Shown here piece by piece: positions 9,971 through 22,263 of a stretch of DNA of 64,000 bases (position 1 is the first letter of the stretch; each line of letters opens with the position of its first letter). The position numbers and the translations under genes were made by a program. Location of the stretch: contig NC_091279.1 in NCBI RefSeq assembly GCF_042100115.1, positions 2,418,001 to 2,482,000 of the forward strand, given 5' to 3'. A model generated the notes under the pieces. The model was not told the origin of the DNA. It saw only the letters and a list, made by a program, of their open reading frames with translations, and searched no databases. This DNA comes from Alternaria dauci. Taxonomy: Eukaryota; Ascomycota; Dothideomycetes; Pleosporales; Pleosporaceae.

Positions 9971-10722
9971 ACGTCTCGCCCCTCAATCTCAGCAATTCCA
10001 ACCTCAGTTCTGAAGGATCACGATCACTAAACGACACGTTTTCTACGCACGACCTTCCGACCAGCTCGCATCTCACTCGACTACACCGCGCAATCTAACC
10101 CCAAGTTACGTCATACGGCGGATTGCGGCACGCGAGCTTTCAACTACCACTTCGGAGGGTGACGACTGTGCTGGACTGGGGAAGAACGTCATGGAATGCT
10201 GGTCAAGCGCCTGAATGGCACATTGGGTTCTCACGGGAGTTTATCTGAACACTGATTACGACGGTCACTCTAACACCGGCGAGTCTTCCTCTTGCGGAGG
10301 CTGGCCTTTGACTGATGCGTCGCCATGTGGACATGTGATAACGGAATCAAAAATGCTTCACGACAATATTGCTTTCTCTGTGCGTGATGTCGAGTGACGA
10401 TTCGTGAAATGATGCAATGTGCGCGGACTGGGTGTTAGCCGATCGGGATGCTGGAATGCATGCGACTTATCGATAACAATATGTACTAACAGTCAAGAGG
10501 ACTCAGGTGCGAGTGTACAATGCAAGAGTTCTCACGCATCCATCATCGAAAGTGATATTTGTACGAGAATCGGTTTGGCAAAGATCTCATTACTACTTTA
10601 CACTACCACACAAAGAAAAGAAAGATACCCGATATACTGTGTCAAAAAAATCCGCAATTACCCATGACCACAAAGAAAGAAACCCATCCTTCCATAGCCA
10701 ACCAAGCAAATAATGTTTCCCA
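9971..10722. other. Intergenic, 0.75 kb between convergent genes
   Basis: This holds the 3' flanks of the eL41 gene and the pheromone receptor gene. No gene or repeat is seen. Confidence 0.6.
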
Positions 10723-12434
10723 TCAAGCCCAATCCCTCATCTCCCTGTCCTCCACCTCACACTCACTCCCACCCTTCTCATCCCTCCGCATCTGCACCTC
10801 CCTCACCACATGCACACTATTCCCCACCCCATGACCGCCGGCAGCAGTCGTAACCGAAGACGGACAAGTTTCCTCCGCCCAGGCACGCGCATACACACCA
10901 GCTGGTGGCTTGACAACAGTCGACGAAGATGAAGAGGATGGCTCTGTAGGATCCGTGGCGCGAGTATGGTTCCAGACGGGCATCTCAGCGATACTGCGGT
11001 GCGAGAAGAGGGGGAGGAGTGGGCCGTGGAAAGACGGGCGGGCGAAGTAGCGGCGGAAGAAGGAAGGTTGGGGGGATGTGGGTGGGGGTGTGTGTGAGAT
11101 GTGTGAGGTCGAGGGCAGAGCGGTGTTTTGATGTGAGAGTAATGTGTCTTGTGTTGTGGCGGTGTGGAGACGGGGTATAAAGTCCAGGGCGATGGAATCT
11201 TGGGTCGTAGGGTCGGTGGAAATATCCTTTGTAAAGTCTGTAATGGTCGATTCGGTGAGGGTCGATCCGGTGAGTGTCGACGATGATTTGCTGGACCAAA
11301 GCATACGCTTTGCCTTGCTGGAAACATTCGAGGTCCAGGTCCTTGCAGCCGAACTCCTCTTTGGCGTACTTGTGTCTCTCGATTGAGCGTGCAGACTAGG
11401 CCAAATCTTGCCCACTCCCATTCTCACCAGCACTCGCCGGTAATGCGCATTTGCATCGACGCCCGTGCCTAGGAGACAAAATGTAACATATCCCGTAGCA
11501 ACCTGGACCCACTTCTCGAAGCTAACAACCCCCATAACGGGGATCCTGACGATCTGGCTTAGAGTCTCGGGGTTGTGAACCGCAGACCAGGAATAAGGCG
11601 ACGTGATCCATGATGAGGTGTTGACGAGGAGATAAATGGAGTAGGACAGGTAAACAAGGACAACGACTAGACTGAGGATGAAGAGACGGACAAAGCGTGA
11701 CGAGGTGGTGTTGCGGGCAGCGACTAGGCGGTGGAATTCACGGCGGTAGCGATAGAGGCGGTAGACGAGTAGGCCTGTTGGGTTGATTAGTTGAGATAAA
11801 GTTAGAGGAGCAGGTGAGACTTACAAGCCCAGTAGGAAGCGAACAGCATGCCGATGGTTGGCCACATGAAGCCCAAGACAACGCTGGGCCATGAACTGTC
11901 GTGAGCCGATATACATCCGACGATGCCATAGATGAAGTAGCGGGCGGGTTGCACGACGTAGTAGAGAACGATCAAGAAGCCTGGCACAACCCAGCACCAC
12001 ACAACCTCCCAGATCTTCGCCCACATCCTGCTCTTCGGGCTCGTTGAAACCGTCATGTTGTTCGTATCCATGACAATGGCGAGTTTGCGTATGACGAGCG
12101 CCACCGAAGCTGTCATGCCAACATAGCTACCCACCTGGAGACGCACATGGATGTCGCACCAGCCAGAACCATCCCACCATTCGTTTACATTATCGCGAGG
12201 CCATATGAGTGCGTTGAAAGAGTTGAAGAAGTTGGCTAGGATGATCCAGAGGATGAGGGAGCCGGCTGCGATGTTGGTTTGGTGGAAATGCCAGATCATG
12301 GGGGCCATGCAGAGGAGCCAGGATGGAAAGGCAAAGGCGGGGAAGATGATGGCGGAGGGGTAGAGAGGGGCGTCTGGTCCGAAGTATTCTGGGTGGGCTC
12401 TCATAAACGCCTCCATGCCAAGTGTCGGATCCAT
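10723..12434 (-). CDS. STE3: a-factor type pheromone receptor, STE3 family GPCR
   Basis: Exons 12434-11825 and 11774-10723 give 553 residues. The chosen Met starts MDPTLGMEAFMR; the frame upstream has no ATG. Hydrophobic helices follow from about residue 25. The STE3 signature is clear: LIWPRDNVNEWWDGSGWCDIH with an invariant-type WCD, then the VRLQVGSYVGMTAS helix and an IRKLAIVMDT loop. The last helix, around VATGYVTFCLLGTG, is followed by a 250-residue Ser/Thr-rich cytoplasmic tail. Class D receptors of this type detect the lipopeptide pheromone at the plasma membrane and signal through a G protein and MAP kinases in mating. The tail switches from C-rich to G-rich codons near 11,000. Confidence 0.92.
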
Positions 12435-13836
12435 TATGGCTGCGGAACTCGGTGTAAAGAGGAGGAAGAGACAGAGCAGGGTAGATAGTCTCTTGTGATG
12501 CTGCAAACCTGGAGGCCTGAATCCAGTCCACGAATGTAGCCGTCGTTGAAGAGATGTCCTTGGAACTGTCGATGCTACTATCTCCAGGATAGATTGTCAG
12601 GTGGTGTCGAGGTTTTTAACGATGGGAGAGATTGTGATGAGAAGAAGAAACAGAGTGGTGAGCAGTCAACATGCAGCATGGTGTAGTCCATCACTCCATG
12701 CTGTGCCGAGTATGTCGAAGTTGAATAGAAAGTTCCGATGTCTCAAGCTTCAATACGGCTCAATAGGATCTCTCGTCAACTTACGTTCACTTGGGTGGTG
12801 AAAACCAGCCTGCCGCCCGCATAGCTTCTTTCTTATTGCACCCGCCAAAGTCAATCACAGTCTTTGTGAAACGAGCTGATCCGTCGCTTCGGCACAGGGG
12901 TGCCTGGTGCTCGCGATATCTGGTGCGGTGCTGTGGTGGCGCGGGTTGTACCGAGACTTTGATTACTCCGCATTTGGGTCTGAATAGGAAAATAGCACGG
13001 AAAGACGATTCGTGAATAGAAACCCAGCAAGAAGGAGACGAGACATGTCTGTGATAAGTAGTGCAAGCAATCAGAGAGTAGAGGAAGAGGAAAGGAGGTG
13101 TTGAGTCCCCGCATTCGCGGCATGGTTGCAGGTCGGGTTGTACGCGGGGTTTATCCAGATTATCCAGTCTGGCAGTGACATGCGTCCAGGAACCGGTGTT
13201 CAAGTGTCAAGTCTTGTGTGTATCTGTCGCCATCGGAGTCCGACAGCGGGTGTTGGTGGATGAGAAACACCGAGCGCGAAGATACCAATGACAACTTCTT
13301 TTCATCGAGTGCCATATTGCCTTTGCTATCTCAGCGCTTCGTCGTCTCGTCCGTCTCTGTGAGATTAGCTGGGTTACACGGCAGCATGGTGACCACACGT
13401 GCGGCACGGTGGTCGTCACTATCATGGTCTGATTGTGCGGGGATACAGGGTACGGCCAATACCACTTGACAGCACCCGGTCGCCGCGAAGGATGCCAAAC
13501 GAGTCTGCGAACGCGTCGAAGGCTAGGCGATAGCGCATGTGGTGAGGTGGGTGGGAGAGGGTCCCAGCTCTACAGCTGACCCAAACAAGCCATGACATGA
13601 CGTAAGATAGACGACTCGTTCCGAGGCGTCTTCCACTACGGCACACGACCGTCTCGGTAGTACGTGTGCGCGCCACCAGAGCCTCTGCGATGCTTCCACG
13701 GCGCCTACAACCATCGCCATCAGGTGACTCGCATCTCTGTCACGTCGCGCCTTCTTGAAGCGGCGTCTAGGCACCAATCGCCCACGCTGTCGTCCACGTT
13801 GCTTCTTCCCAGCGAACCAGTTCCCGGACGTCCGTC
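12435..13836. other. Intergenic, 1.4 kb divergent promoter region
   Basis: This lies between the starts of the pheromone receptor gene and a membrane-protein gene. Open frames here lack ATG-plus-domain support. Nothing else is recognised. Confidence 0.55.
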
Positions 13837-15264
13837 ATGGACACTGCGCCCGCCGATGGACAAGGCATTCACCCCCAACTTCGCCAGCGGATGCTGAACC
13901 GCGCCGCTACGTTTGCTGAGGGTGCGCGGCCGTCTACTCCACCTACAGCGCCCTCTCGACGCCGCAGTTCCCTCGTTTCCGACCTCTCCGACTCGCGCTA
14001 CTCGTTGCGATCGTCCAGCGACAACCTGCCCAGAACGGGTGGGCGGAGTGACATGGACAAACATGCGTCTTCGGATGAGCCGTCACGGTGGATTGCGCTG
14101 CCTGTTGTGGCGGCCGTCGTGCCTGCCATCATTGGACTGACGGTAGACAACGGCGCAGATGTCGCTACAGATGTGTTGATATTGGTACTTGCGGGGTGGT
14201 TTCTGCATTGGAGTGTCAAAGTGCCATGGTGAGTGCAGCAATACAGGAACTTCACATGTACCTCATAGCTGATGTGATACAGGGACTGGTACCACGAAGC
14301 ACAGCAACGACGATACCTAGACGACGATACAGATGATTCGACATACGACGACACGATACACGAGGAGGACGAGGATGCGCCGGAAAGCATCAAGGAGCCT
14401 GTAGGGGACTCGCAAGATCTAAAACCCAACCCTACAATTGACGCGCCGGCCTCGCGGGCGCAAAAGGAAGCCCGCGAAGCATTGAAGCGATCAGAGATGC
14501 TAGCATTCGTCGGCTGCTTCCTAGGTCCGCTACTCGGCGCCCTGCTCATGCACACCATCCGCGGCCAACTCATGCGCGCCGAGGGCATAGTATCAGACGC
14601 AAACCTCAGCATCTTCCTCCTCATTGCCGAGATACCGCCCGTCAACCGCCTGATCAAGATGCGGACAGAGCGCATCCTCCACCTCCAGCGCATCGTCCGA
14701 GAAGCCCCAAGAGAGCCAGTTCGATCCGCAGACGCACAACAACTCTCGCACCGGATATCGGAACTAGAGGGTCGCATTGACGGTGCGCAAACCACCAACA
14801 ACAACAACAACAACAACAACGAGGTAGACGTAGAGAAAATCAGTGCAGAAGTCCGGCAAACAACCCAACTCCAACTCGATGCCCTCAACCGCGCAGTCAG
14901 GCGCTACGAAAAGAGACACATGGCGCAGTCCCTCCAGATCGAAGCTCGCTTCCAAGACCTCGAGGCACGACTGCAAGATGCACTGGCCCTGGCTGCCGCA
15001 GCTGCTAGGACTGGCCAGCGACCCGGCGTGATTGCGTTGACGCTGAGCTGGATCGCTGGTACCATCAGCTACATGTTGCAGCTGGCTTGGGATATTGCCA
15101 TGTATCCCTTCCGCACAGCTGCAACTGCGGTTTCAATGGCTAAGAGCCTGTTTGTGCGGGATGAGCGGCGGGTGAAACGGAAGGGCAAGGGCGGTGGAGC
15201 AGGGCAGATGAATGGGCATATGGGTGTAGCGACGGGAAGACTGCAGGCGAAACCTACGCGATAG
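13837..15264 (+). CDS. Conserved fungal membrane/coiled-coil protein of unknown function
   Basis: Exons 13837-14228 and 14283-15264 (54-nt intron, GTGAGT..CAG) give 457 residues. The N-terminus is Ser/Arg-rich. Hydrophobic segments follow: WIALPVVAAVVPAIIGLTV and VLILVLAGWFLHW near residues 87-126, another around MLAFVGCFLGPLLGALLMH, and one near the C-terminus (VIALTLSWIAGTISYMLQLA). An acidic linker and a long charged helical region, interrupted by eight Asn from an AAC repeat, lie between. The C-terminus is basic and Gly-rich. The layout suggests an organelle or ER membrane protein with a coiled-coil face, but I do not recognise a named family. Confidence 0.8.
14797..14820 (+). repeat. (AAC)8 microsatellite
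   Basis: Eight perfect AAC units inside the coding exon encode eight Asn residues. The tract is likely to vary in length between strains. Confidence 0.9.
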
Positions 15265-15847
15265 ATTACTTTATCCTATGAATATACCTATGTCTATTCT
15301 TCAGACTTTGATATCAAACTTGGTGCTCGTTAGTCTCCATCAGCGCCGTGTACGCTGTCTGTCGGCATAAATGTTGCACAAAGGTCCGCGATAGTCGGCG
15401 CCGATGCCGGCGACACAGGAGACTCCGAACTCCTATCACTCACGAACCTTTTGCACACGCACGCTGCGACTACCTGGAGTCGTCCGAAGCAGGTAATCCG
15501 AAAATGCAGGTACCGTGCATGCTCCCGGGATGGGATTACCGTTTTTTCATTCGTCCAACCGCGTTAAGAGAATAGTGACTCGATTTACTACACACTACGT
15601 AGGGCCCGGCTTTATACGAAGTACCCCGCCCCCACTTTGATAGCTAGAGGGTTGTTGTATGGCCGTTGGCCGATGTGACATGTAACGTAACAATCGGGAT
15701 TGATACTGAACTGATTTATATATACTTTGCTCTTAGGTCGCTGCTCTTCCATCCTTCTTGGGGTTTTCATTTCGTGAATTGAATATTCCTAGCAAAGGTT
15801 ACAAACTAAAGAGCAAGGGAACAAACAAACAACAAAAGAATACCAAA
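15265..15847. other. Intergenic, 0.58 kb
   Basis: This holds the 3' flank of the membrane-protein gene and the promoter of the hydrolase gene, including a TATATATA run at 15717-15724. Nothing else is seen. Confidence 0.6.
15717..15724 (+). promoter_or_regulatory. TATA box of the alpha/beta hydrolase gene
   Basis: TATATATA lies about 125 bp upstream of the ATG at 15848. Confidence 0.5.
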
Positions 15848-17250
15848 ATGACCCTAGACTCCGACATCAAGATCCCCGCCGCGAAATTCGACCGCAGCAC
15901 AATCGATCCGCAAACCCTCGCGTTCAACGAGAAACTGATCAAGATCTGGGCCGACGGACCGAGATGGTACGAGGTACGTTCTCCTTCCCCCCTCTTCTCC
16001 CTCCTCCTCCTTCCCTTCCTCCCCCTTCCTTCCTCTCCTTCTCTTGCTCACAACATGCGATAGGTCGGAGCCCCAGCGTACCGGCAAATGCGCTGGGAAG
16101 GCAAGACGCCGCTCGCTAAGCCGGTCGTCTTGCCAGAAGGTGAGAATGGGTCTTTGCCGTCGAGGGATGCCGGAAGAGAGATTCCGTATCGCGTGTTTAG
16201 GCCGAGTGGTGGGGTGAGTAGGGGGGTGCATATGCATATCCATGGTGGGGGGTGGGTGTTGATGAGTGAGGCGTAGTAAGTTGACATGTTTCTTTATTGT
16301 TTTCTTGAATGTAAGCCATGAGGTGTATGTGCGGTAAGGATGAGTACCTAGGTTGGATATGATTTGTTAGTGTCTCGTCAGACGGCTGGAGCAGTTTCCA
16401 ATGCCGGAGTCAAGATTTCAAAATCGGAAAAAAAAAGGAGGTACAGGCAAGGGAGAAGGAGAAACTAATCATGTTATTTTGTTTAGCCAAGATCCCTACC
16501 TGAAATACCAAGCCGACCACTTCCAAGTCACAGTCGTATCAATCGGGTACCGCCTCGCGCCCGAAGACCCCTGGCCCGCGGGCGCAGAAGACTGCTACGA
16601 CGCCGCCGAATGGCTCGTCAAGAACGGCCCATCGGTTTTCGGCGGAGAACTCTTGTTCACAGGCGGCGAGGTAAAGTCAACAAATCTCCCCCTTCCCTTG
16701 CACCATCTCCCCATCTCACATTCTGCCACACACGTTAGAATTATTCTTTTACTAACTTGGAACACAGTCCGCTGGCGGCCACCTCGCCTGCCTCGTCGCC
16801 CTCCACCTCCTTGAAACAACCCCCAGCTTCTCCTTCAAAGGCCTCCTCCTCCACTTCGGCTGCTACGACCTCTCCACTTTCCTGCCCCACGTACACCACC
16901 ACGAAACACACCTGATCATCGACTACGACGTCATGAAAGCCTACATCGACGCGCTCCTGCCCAACACCACAGAACTGCAGCGCCGCGACCCGTCCATCTC
17001 CCCCTTCTGGGCTGATCTGCGTGGCAAAAAGTTGCCGCCGGCGCTGTTTACGTGTGGTAGTGAGGATCCGTTGTTGGATGATAGTGTGATGATGGGGGCC
17101 AAGTGGGGGATGTGGGGGGGTGAGAGTGTGGTGAAGATTTATCATGGGGCGCCGCATGGGTTTATTGGGTTTCCGCCGGGGACGATTAAGAGTGTGCAGG
17201 AGGTTTTGGATGATACGGAGGAGTTTGTGAAGAGTAAGATGGGTGTTTAG
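15848..17250 (+). CDS. Alpha/beta hydrolase fold-3 esterase/lipase (HSL family)
   Basis: Four exons, 15848-15973, 16064-16275, 16487-16670 and 16768-17250, give 334 residues. The HSL-family oxyanion motif HGGGW is at 102-106. The nucleophile elbow G-E-S-A-G has Ser175, and the third intron falls exactly between its Glu and Ser codons. The acid is Asp274 (CGSEDPLLDD) and the base His304 (GAPHGF), so the triad is complete. A GYRLAPEDPWPA segment is also typical. There is no signal peptide, so the enzyme is probably intracellular, hydrolysing short acyl esters or acting in secondary metabolism or detoxification; the substrate is unknown. The second intron is 211 nt, long for this genome. Confidence 0.9.
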
Positions 17251-17367
17251 TTGTGGTTGGGATGGAGAGATGGGAAGTGGGTCGTGGCAGATGTAGGACT
17301 GGTGTGGTATCATGACAATATACATTATATTAACACATCTTCCATACGATAGTTACAAGCGATCAAT

Positions 17368-18744
17368 CTACGGCGCACATAGTCCTGGCCCGCCAGCGCC
17401 CGGTCCGCTTCCAGTGTACAACATGCCGTTGACCTTGCCATTCGGACATTGCGCGCTTGGTGTTCCCGACCCGGTGCCGGGGACAGAATAGTAGCAACTA
17501 CCTCTAGAGAAGTATGCCCACTGACCGCAGCCTTGTGGGTCGTTGAAGCAGGCTAGGCAGCATTCGGAAGGACTCTGAGTGTTGCCACCATCTTTCAAGG
17601 TTCCGGGTCTTATGACACTGATACCGTCTACACCGGCTGTCTGCTGGGGGCACAGCGTCTCTGTTGTTGTGCTAGTGATGGTGGTAAAGGCCATGGCGGT
17701 GGTGGTCGATGTTGCCTGTAAAGCGTTAGTCAGCTGTATATTATACTCGGCGTGATGTGGAGGGGTACGTACGGTAATGGTCGGCGTTACAGTAGTCAAG
17801 TCCGTGACGGTGAACGTCGTAGCGATGACCTGCGTCACAGTCTTCGCTGTGGGGGTAACGCTGACGGTGCTGGTAGCTGTCACAACAGCAGCAGTCGCTG
17901 TTTGAGTTCGTGTGCTTGTCACAGTCGTTGTCTTACAAACGGACACGGTCTTTGCTGGGGGCGCAGACCAGACCTTTGTGCACGCTGGGCAGATGAGGTT
18001 CTTTGCTACGCCGTTCAACCACCACGGCGGGCTGACGTGACGGGCCTTGAAAGTTGGAGCTGGAGCACTGGGGAAGCTCAAGGTGGTTGACTGTGTAACA
18101 GTTGTTGTGGCTGCTGAGGTGATGGTGACCTGGAGATTGTTGTCAGATTGGAAGGTTCAACGCATACAATGTTGGGAGCTTACTGTCTGAACATCTGAGA
18201 CGGTGACAGGGGCATCGGTAAGAGTCTCCTTTGCTGTCTCCGAGACCGTAGTCGTCTGCAGCACCGTGGAGTCTGCTGGCGCGTCGCCGGTCGCCGTTAG
18301 AGTTATAGTAGTTGGTGCAGGAACGACCGAGGTCGTAACAGTTACAAACTTGGTGAAAGTCTTCAAACTGGTCTCCGTCACGGGTTTCTTTGGCTGATAT
18401 GCCGGGCAAAAGCCATTGCAGAAGCCATAGCCATTGTGTTTTCTCAGGAGCTTCGCAATAGCATCTTGGCTCATTTGGTCTGATGCAATAGTCAGCAATT
18501 GAATTACCAGGATTGGATTGAAGCTCAACTTACAGGTGCGCTTTTCGAGGGCATTTTCTCCGTGCTCGTCAATATGCTCGACAACCACCTTGTGCGTCTC
18601 CGGGTCCGCGTAAGCAATATCGAATGGGCCGGTGCCCTTCAGTTCTGGAAAGACCTCAAGCGCGTGCGCTTCCTCAGCAGCAACGTTCTTGGTGATGAGG
18701 GCGGCAACGGCGAACAGTACGCTAGTGGGCTTGAAATGAACCAT
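17368..18744 (-). CDS. Secreted Thr-rich surface protein with C-terminal apple/PAN-like domain
   Basis: Four exons, 18744-18534, 18479-18184, 18129-17773 and 17715-17368, give 403 residues. A signal peptide ends near Ala23 (FAVAALITKNVAAEE). A Lys-Arg (ALEKR) near residue 70 could be a Kex2 site. A Cys pair (GFCNGFCPAY) comes next. Then follow long Thr/Val/Ser tracts of the TTTVT type, dense sites for O-mannosylation, interrupted by a conserved-looking WWLNGVAKNLICPACTKVW block. The end has CCLACF, CGQWAYF and SCYYS, the spacing of fungal apple-like domains, which bind carbohydrate or protein. It is probably a cell wall or extracellular protein. No catalytic motif is seen. Confidence 0.75.
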
Positions 18745-19587
18745 GACTGCAGCTAGTGAAGGGGAAAACCGGAGTGATCAACAATATCAAACAGCAAAGA
18801 ACTGGCACATTAAATACCAAAGACTCCCCTAACAGATCGTTGACCATTGCGAGGTCGTCTAGATGCGTGCTACCCCTAAGCAGCAAGCCTCAGGGCACAC
18901 ATGCAGTGCCACCATTACGGTCAGTCGACGCCGTGGCTTGAAAACACCAGCTGAAAAGCCACGACGAGGCCATTGAACTTATAACTGAATGCCAATTTCC
19001 CAGGCACAGTGTGTACACGCAAGGATTCCTAGTCGAGTGCCCCTTCGCAGATCGTGGAGTAGTGCGTGAGCCTCATCCAAGCTAACTCTTTCGGGATCGA
19101 CTAGTCCATGTGGCTTGCATCTGGACGTGCAGCCTAACTGATTCTCAATCTTGGCTTCCGATCGCCTAACTGTATTCCAACGATGATTCCTTTTTCGAGT
19201 GCAGCCTTGCTGTAGTTCATGCCCCTGTGATCGCTTGGCGGAGACTTGTCGAGGGGATTCACGGTCGAGAGGCTGCCAGGCCAATGAGCACATCGTGTCA
19301 CTCCGCTCTCGCAGTCTCGTCTTTGGTCCAGCCTTGCGGCGGCGTTGGTGTGTAAATGATGGACTGAGATCGTCGCGTATTGGTCTGGAATGTAGCTTTC
19401 CTATATCATGCCCGGTAGCTGCGATGTGGTAGGTATAGTTTATTAGGACGACAAGCCTCAATTGAAGAGACTACTCGATCAGTTTGCGTCGGGACTGTCA
19501 AGACAATCCAGAGGGTGCTGTATGTTCCTGAGCAGCTGATCAAAGCGAGAACGACGAAAGGCACATCAAGCCCTGGCCCAGGCAAGC
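18745..19587. other. Intergenic, 0.84 kb
   Basis: This is the upstream flank of the Thr-rich protein gene and the 3' flank of the HET gene. A 160-codon minus-strand frame starting with TTG has no features and is not called. Confidence 0.55.
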
Positions 19588-21591
19588 CTACGCCAAATTC
19601 AAATACTGCGGCTCCTCCGCCTGGTGACGAAACGGGAACGCGAACCTATTCCACGCATCCACCTTCGCCTTCTCCTTCCTATATCGCGTAGGGGACCTGA
19701 TCTTATTATGCAGCGGCCAGAAAGACGTCGGATCGAGTACATGGCCACTGCCAATCAACCGAAAGACTGGGCCGCTAGTTGCTTCACTCCAGCTAATCTG
19801 TCGGAGTATGAGCACCATAATGAGTCCGTCGCGCGTGTGGCTCCGGTTCCAACCTTCTATTGGTAAAACCCGGTCGCCTGGTAACAGGGCCATGTTGCCG
19901 CAACCAACACCGTATACTTTTGTGATCGGATCTTGGAAGCAAAATAGTTCTGATTGGCCTAGGTCGTCAACCAACTCCATCATGAGCCTTCCAGCAGAGC
20001 CGGTAGGGGATACGTAGCGTGGTGCTGCACTGTGTTGCAGGTCTGCCAAATGTTCATCGAGGCTCGCCAGGAAGTCTGTAAGGGAATGTTTCGGCTTGAG
20101 CGCTCTGATCATGTCGATGAGAAAGTTGGTATCGCCTGCTGTCTCCGTGTCCTCGGCTTTGGAAAAGTACTTGTGCAAAGGATGTTCAGATTCCAGTACG
20201 CTCCCTGGCTTGCGGAGCATTTCGTAGAGCGGTAAAAGCTGCAACGCGATCGGAGTTTTGTCGTCATTTGCCTTTATTGAAGTTTTCAGTTTGACGGAAT
20301 AGAGATCTTCAAAGCGTCCGTCTCTTGCAGGTCTCTTGCTGTGGACTTCCATGCGAAGAATGCCTGATGCGGATTCGCGGACACCGAGCCATGGATAGTC
20401 ACGAAGGGATGGGCGTAGCTGCCACGTCTTTTCCGGGGCAACGCGCCAGTCTGGCACCCAAGAAGGCCAGTCTTCCCGTCGGGGAGAGTACTGGCGGGAA
20501 AGCAGAGCTTCCCACATTTGTACGTTCGTGTCGATTCCATTGAAGCAACTGACGGCGAAAGCCTGATATGATTTGGAAACATCCAGGGAATAGTCAATGC
20601 TCATGGAAATAATCCGGTCTTTTCGTGTCTCATATGAAATGCGCCTGGAGACAAAGTCTTCTGAAGACTGCGAAGCTCCGTCAGCTTGCCGCACATCAGT
20701 GGCCATGCTATACACGGCGAATATGCGATCTCGCTGGTCTGTGCACCCATACGGCCTGAACCTTTCTATCAGATCAATGATTTTGGTGGTCATGGAGCCA
20801 TCATCGGGCGTGTCGTTCCAGAGAGAATGGAAACTCCACAGTTTCTTGATGGTGGCAATGGCGTTCCAGTTAGCCATGTCCTCAGTGTTGAGCCGGATGG
20901 TGTTGGTTTCACGTTCCATATAATGTAAGGCAGCGATGAAGCGAGAGAATGTGAGCTCTGTTTCGCCGCATATCAAGCAAATCTCCATGCTGAAGACGAC
21001 CTCCTGCACTATCCAGAGGCGTTTAAACCAAGGAAGACCCAGAAAGCGGAAGACGTCGCTAAAGTCTCTATGTTTATGCGAGCTCTTATTCGGGACCCGG
21101 AGTTCTCGCGACAGGCGGTCCATTTTCAGCATTCCATTCTGTTCGCGTTCAGTGTCGCCACCGGGATCGACCCAAGCCATTACTCTTCGAGCACCTCGAA
21201 AGATGCTCACCATGAGAGGGATCTGGACTGCTTTTTCGCTGTTGTCGACCTGGTTGATGCTCGCAGCATCAGCCCAGAGAATTCGGTCGCGGTCGGTACG
21301 GCGCAGATGCCTCAGAGCGCGGTCAAGGTTCTTGGTAACAAACACCTGTGTGCCGTCGTCGACATGAAGAGCAAACGTCAGTATCGGCTCGCCCCAGGTA
21401 TATGATATGGCTTCGTAGCATCCTTCGCTGTCCTCGAGTGATGATGAGAGGAAGTTGATGCGCAGGGGATCGTCTCCAGACGAGGCGGGGTGCAATGCGA
21501 TCAGCCTGATGTGGTCCCGGTCTGGGAGTGGCTGGTACACATGTCTGCGGACGCTGGGGTCATCGGAAAGAGAATCGTGGCGAGGGAGCAT
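19588..21591 (-). CDS. HET domain protein (heterokaryon incompatibility)
   Basis: An intronless 667-residue protein starting at the ATG at 21591. The HET domain is at the N-terminus, about residues 59-230: YEAISYTWGEP, then DRALRHLRR, ILWADAASINQVDNSEKAVQIPLM and MAWVDPG, followed by LPWFKRLWIVQEVV. The rest lacks repeats such as NACHT, ankyrin or WD40 and looks like the usual variable HET C-terminus. HET proteins trigger cell death on fusion of incompatible strains; most family members have no tested partner. Such genes are numerous and fast evolving in Dothideomycetes. The role here is inferred from the domain only. Confidence 0.9.
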   Translation of the reverse strand: MLPRHDSLSDDPSVRRHVYQPLPDRDHIRLIALHPASSGDDPLRINFLSSSLEDSEGCYEAISYTWGEPILTFALHVDDGTQVFVTKNLDRALRHLRRTDRDRILWADAASINQVDNSEKAVQIPLMVSIFRGARRVMAWVDPGGDTEREQNGMLKMDRLSRELRVPNKSSHKHRDFSDVFRFLGLPWFKRLWIVQEVVFSMEICLICGETELTFSRFIAALHYMERETNTIRLNTEDMANWNAIATIKKLWSFHSLWNDTPDDGSMTTKIIDLIERFRPYGCTDQRDRIFAVYSMATDVRQADGASQSSEDFVSRRISYETRKDRIISMSIDYSLDVSKSYQAFAVSCFNGIDTNVQMWEALLSRQYSPRREDWPSWVPDWRVAPEKTWQLRPSLRDYPWLGVRESASGILRMEVHSKRPARDGRFEDLYSVKLKTSIKANDDKTPIALQLLPLYEMLRKPGSVLESEHPLHKYFSKAEDTETAGDTNFLIDMIRALKPKHSLTDFLASLDEHLADLQHSAAPRYVSPTGSAGRLMMELVDDLGQSELFCFQDPITKVYGVGCGNMALLPGDRVLPIEGWNRSHTRDGLIMVLILRQISWSEATSGPVFRLIGSGHVLDPTSFWPLHNKIRSPTRYRKEKAKVDAWNRFAFPFRHQAEEPQYLNLA

Positions 21592-22263
21592 CGAGGGAAG
21601 GAGCCAAGAAGTGGCGCACGAGGACGGCAGGCGGAAGCGACGTATCCAAGGGAAGTGACTGCGCGGGTTCTTAGCAACTTCCCATTTGACTCACTAGAAC
21701 GGCACCGTACAACAGAAGGTGACGATGTACATACCCGGACCACAAGTCGACAAACCTGACGGCTTTGCTCTATTGTCTTGACGTGTACTGTTATAACCTA
21801 CAAGGCAGTTTAGTGTCATGTCAGCTGTTCAGCCGCTCCTACTATGAGGCACCACGGGCAATGGTTAAGCAGGCTGCAGCGCGCCTAGCGACGGAGACAT
21901 GCAGCTGCAGGCGTGAACGGTATGGCTGAGCCAATCATCGAAGCGGCCTATGAGATACTGGGCGGCGTGATAATGCGGTTAGTGACTTGTCGCTGCTTCA
22001 CGGCTAGCCGGGAGAAATCCGGATCTACTCTAGTTGTGCCGCAGCCGTAAGCTCTGCAGTTGTTCTTTACTCTATTGCTGGTGGTGTTGAGTGAGTCGGA
22101 ATGGGAGCACGAGGACCGGCGACAGATCCCGGGCTAGCTCCAACGTCATACACCGCACGGCCTATCTCCGTGCCCCAAAGCGACGCGACTGGAAAACTTC
22201 GTGTCTCACAACGACGCCCAACAATGGCCCAGTAGCCCACGACGGCAAACCTCACGAGTCGCA
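21592..22263. other. Intergenic, 0.67 kb divergent promoter region
   Basis: This lies between the HET gene and the P5B ATPase gene. No gene or repeat is recognised. Confidence 0.6.

Noticed and set aside
18979..19461. 160-codon minus-strand frame
   Set aside because: Starts with TTG, has low coding character, and no domain or spliced extension.
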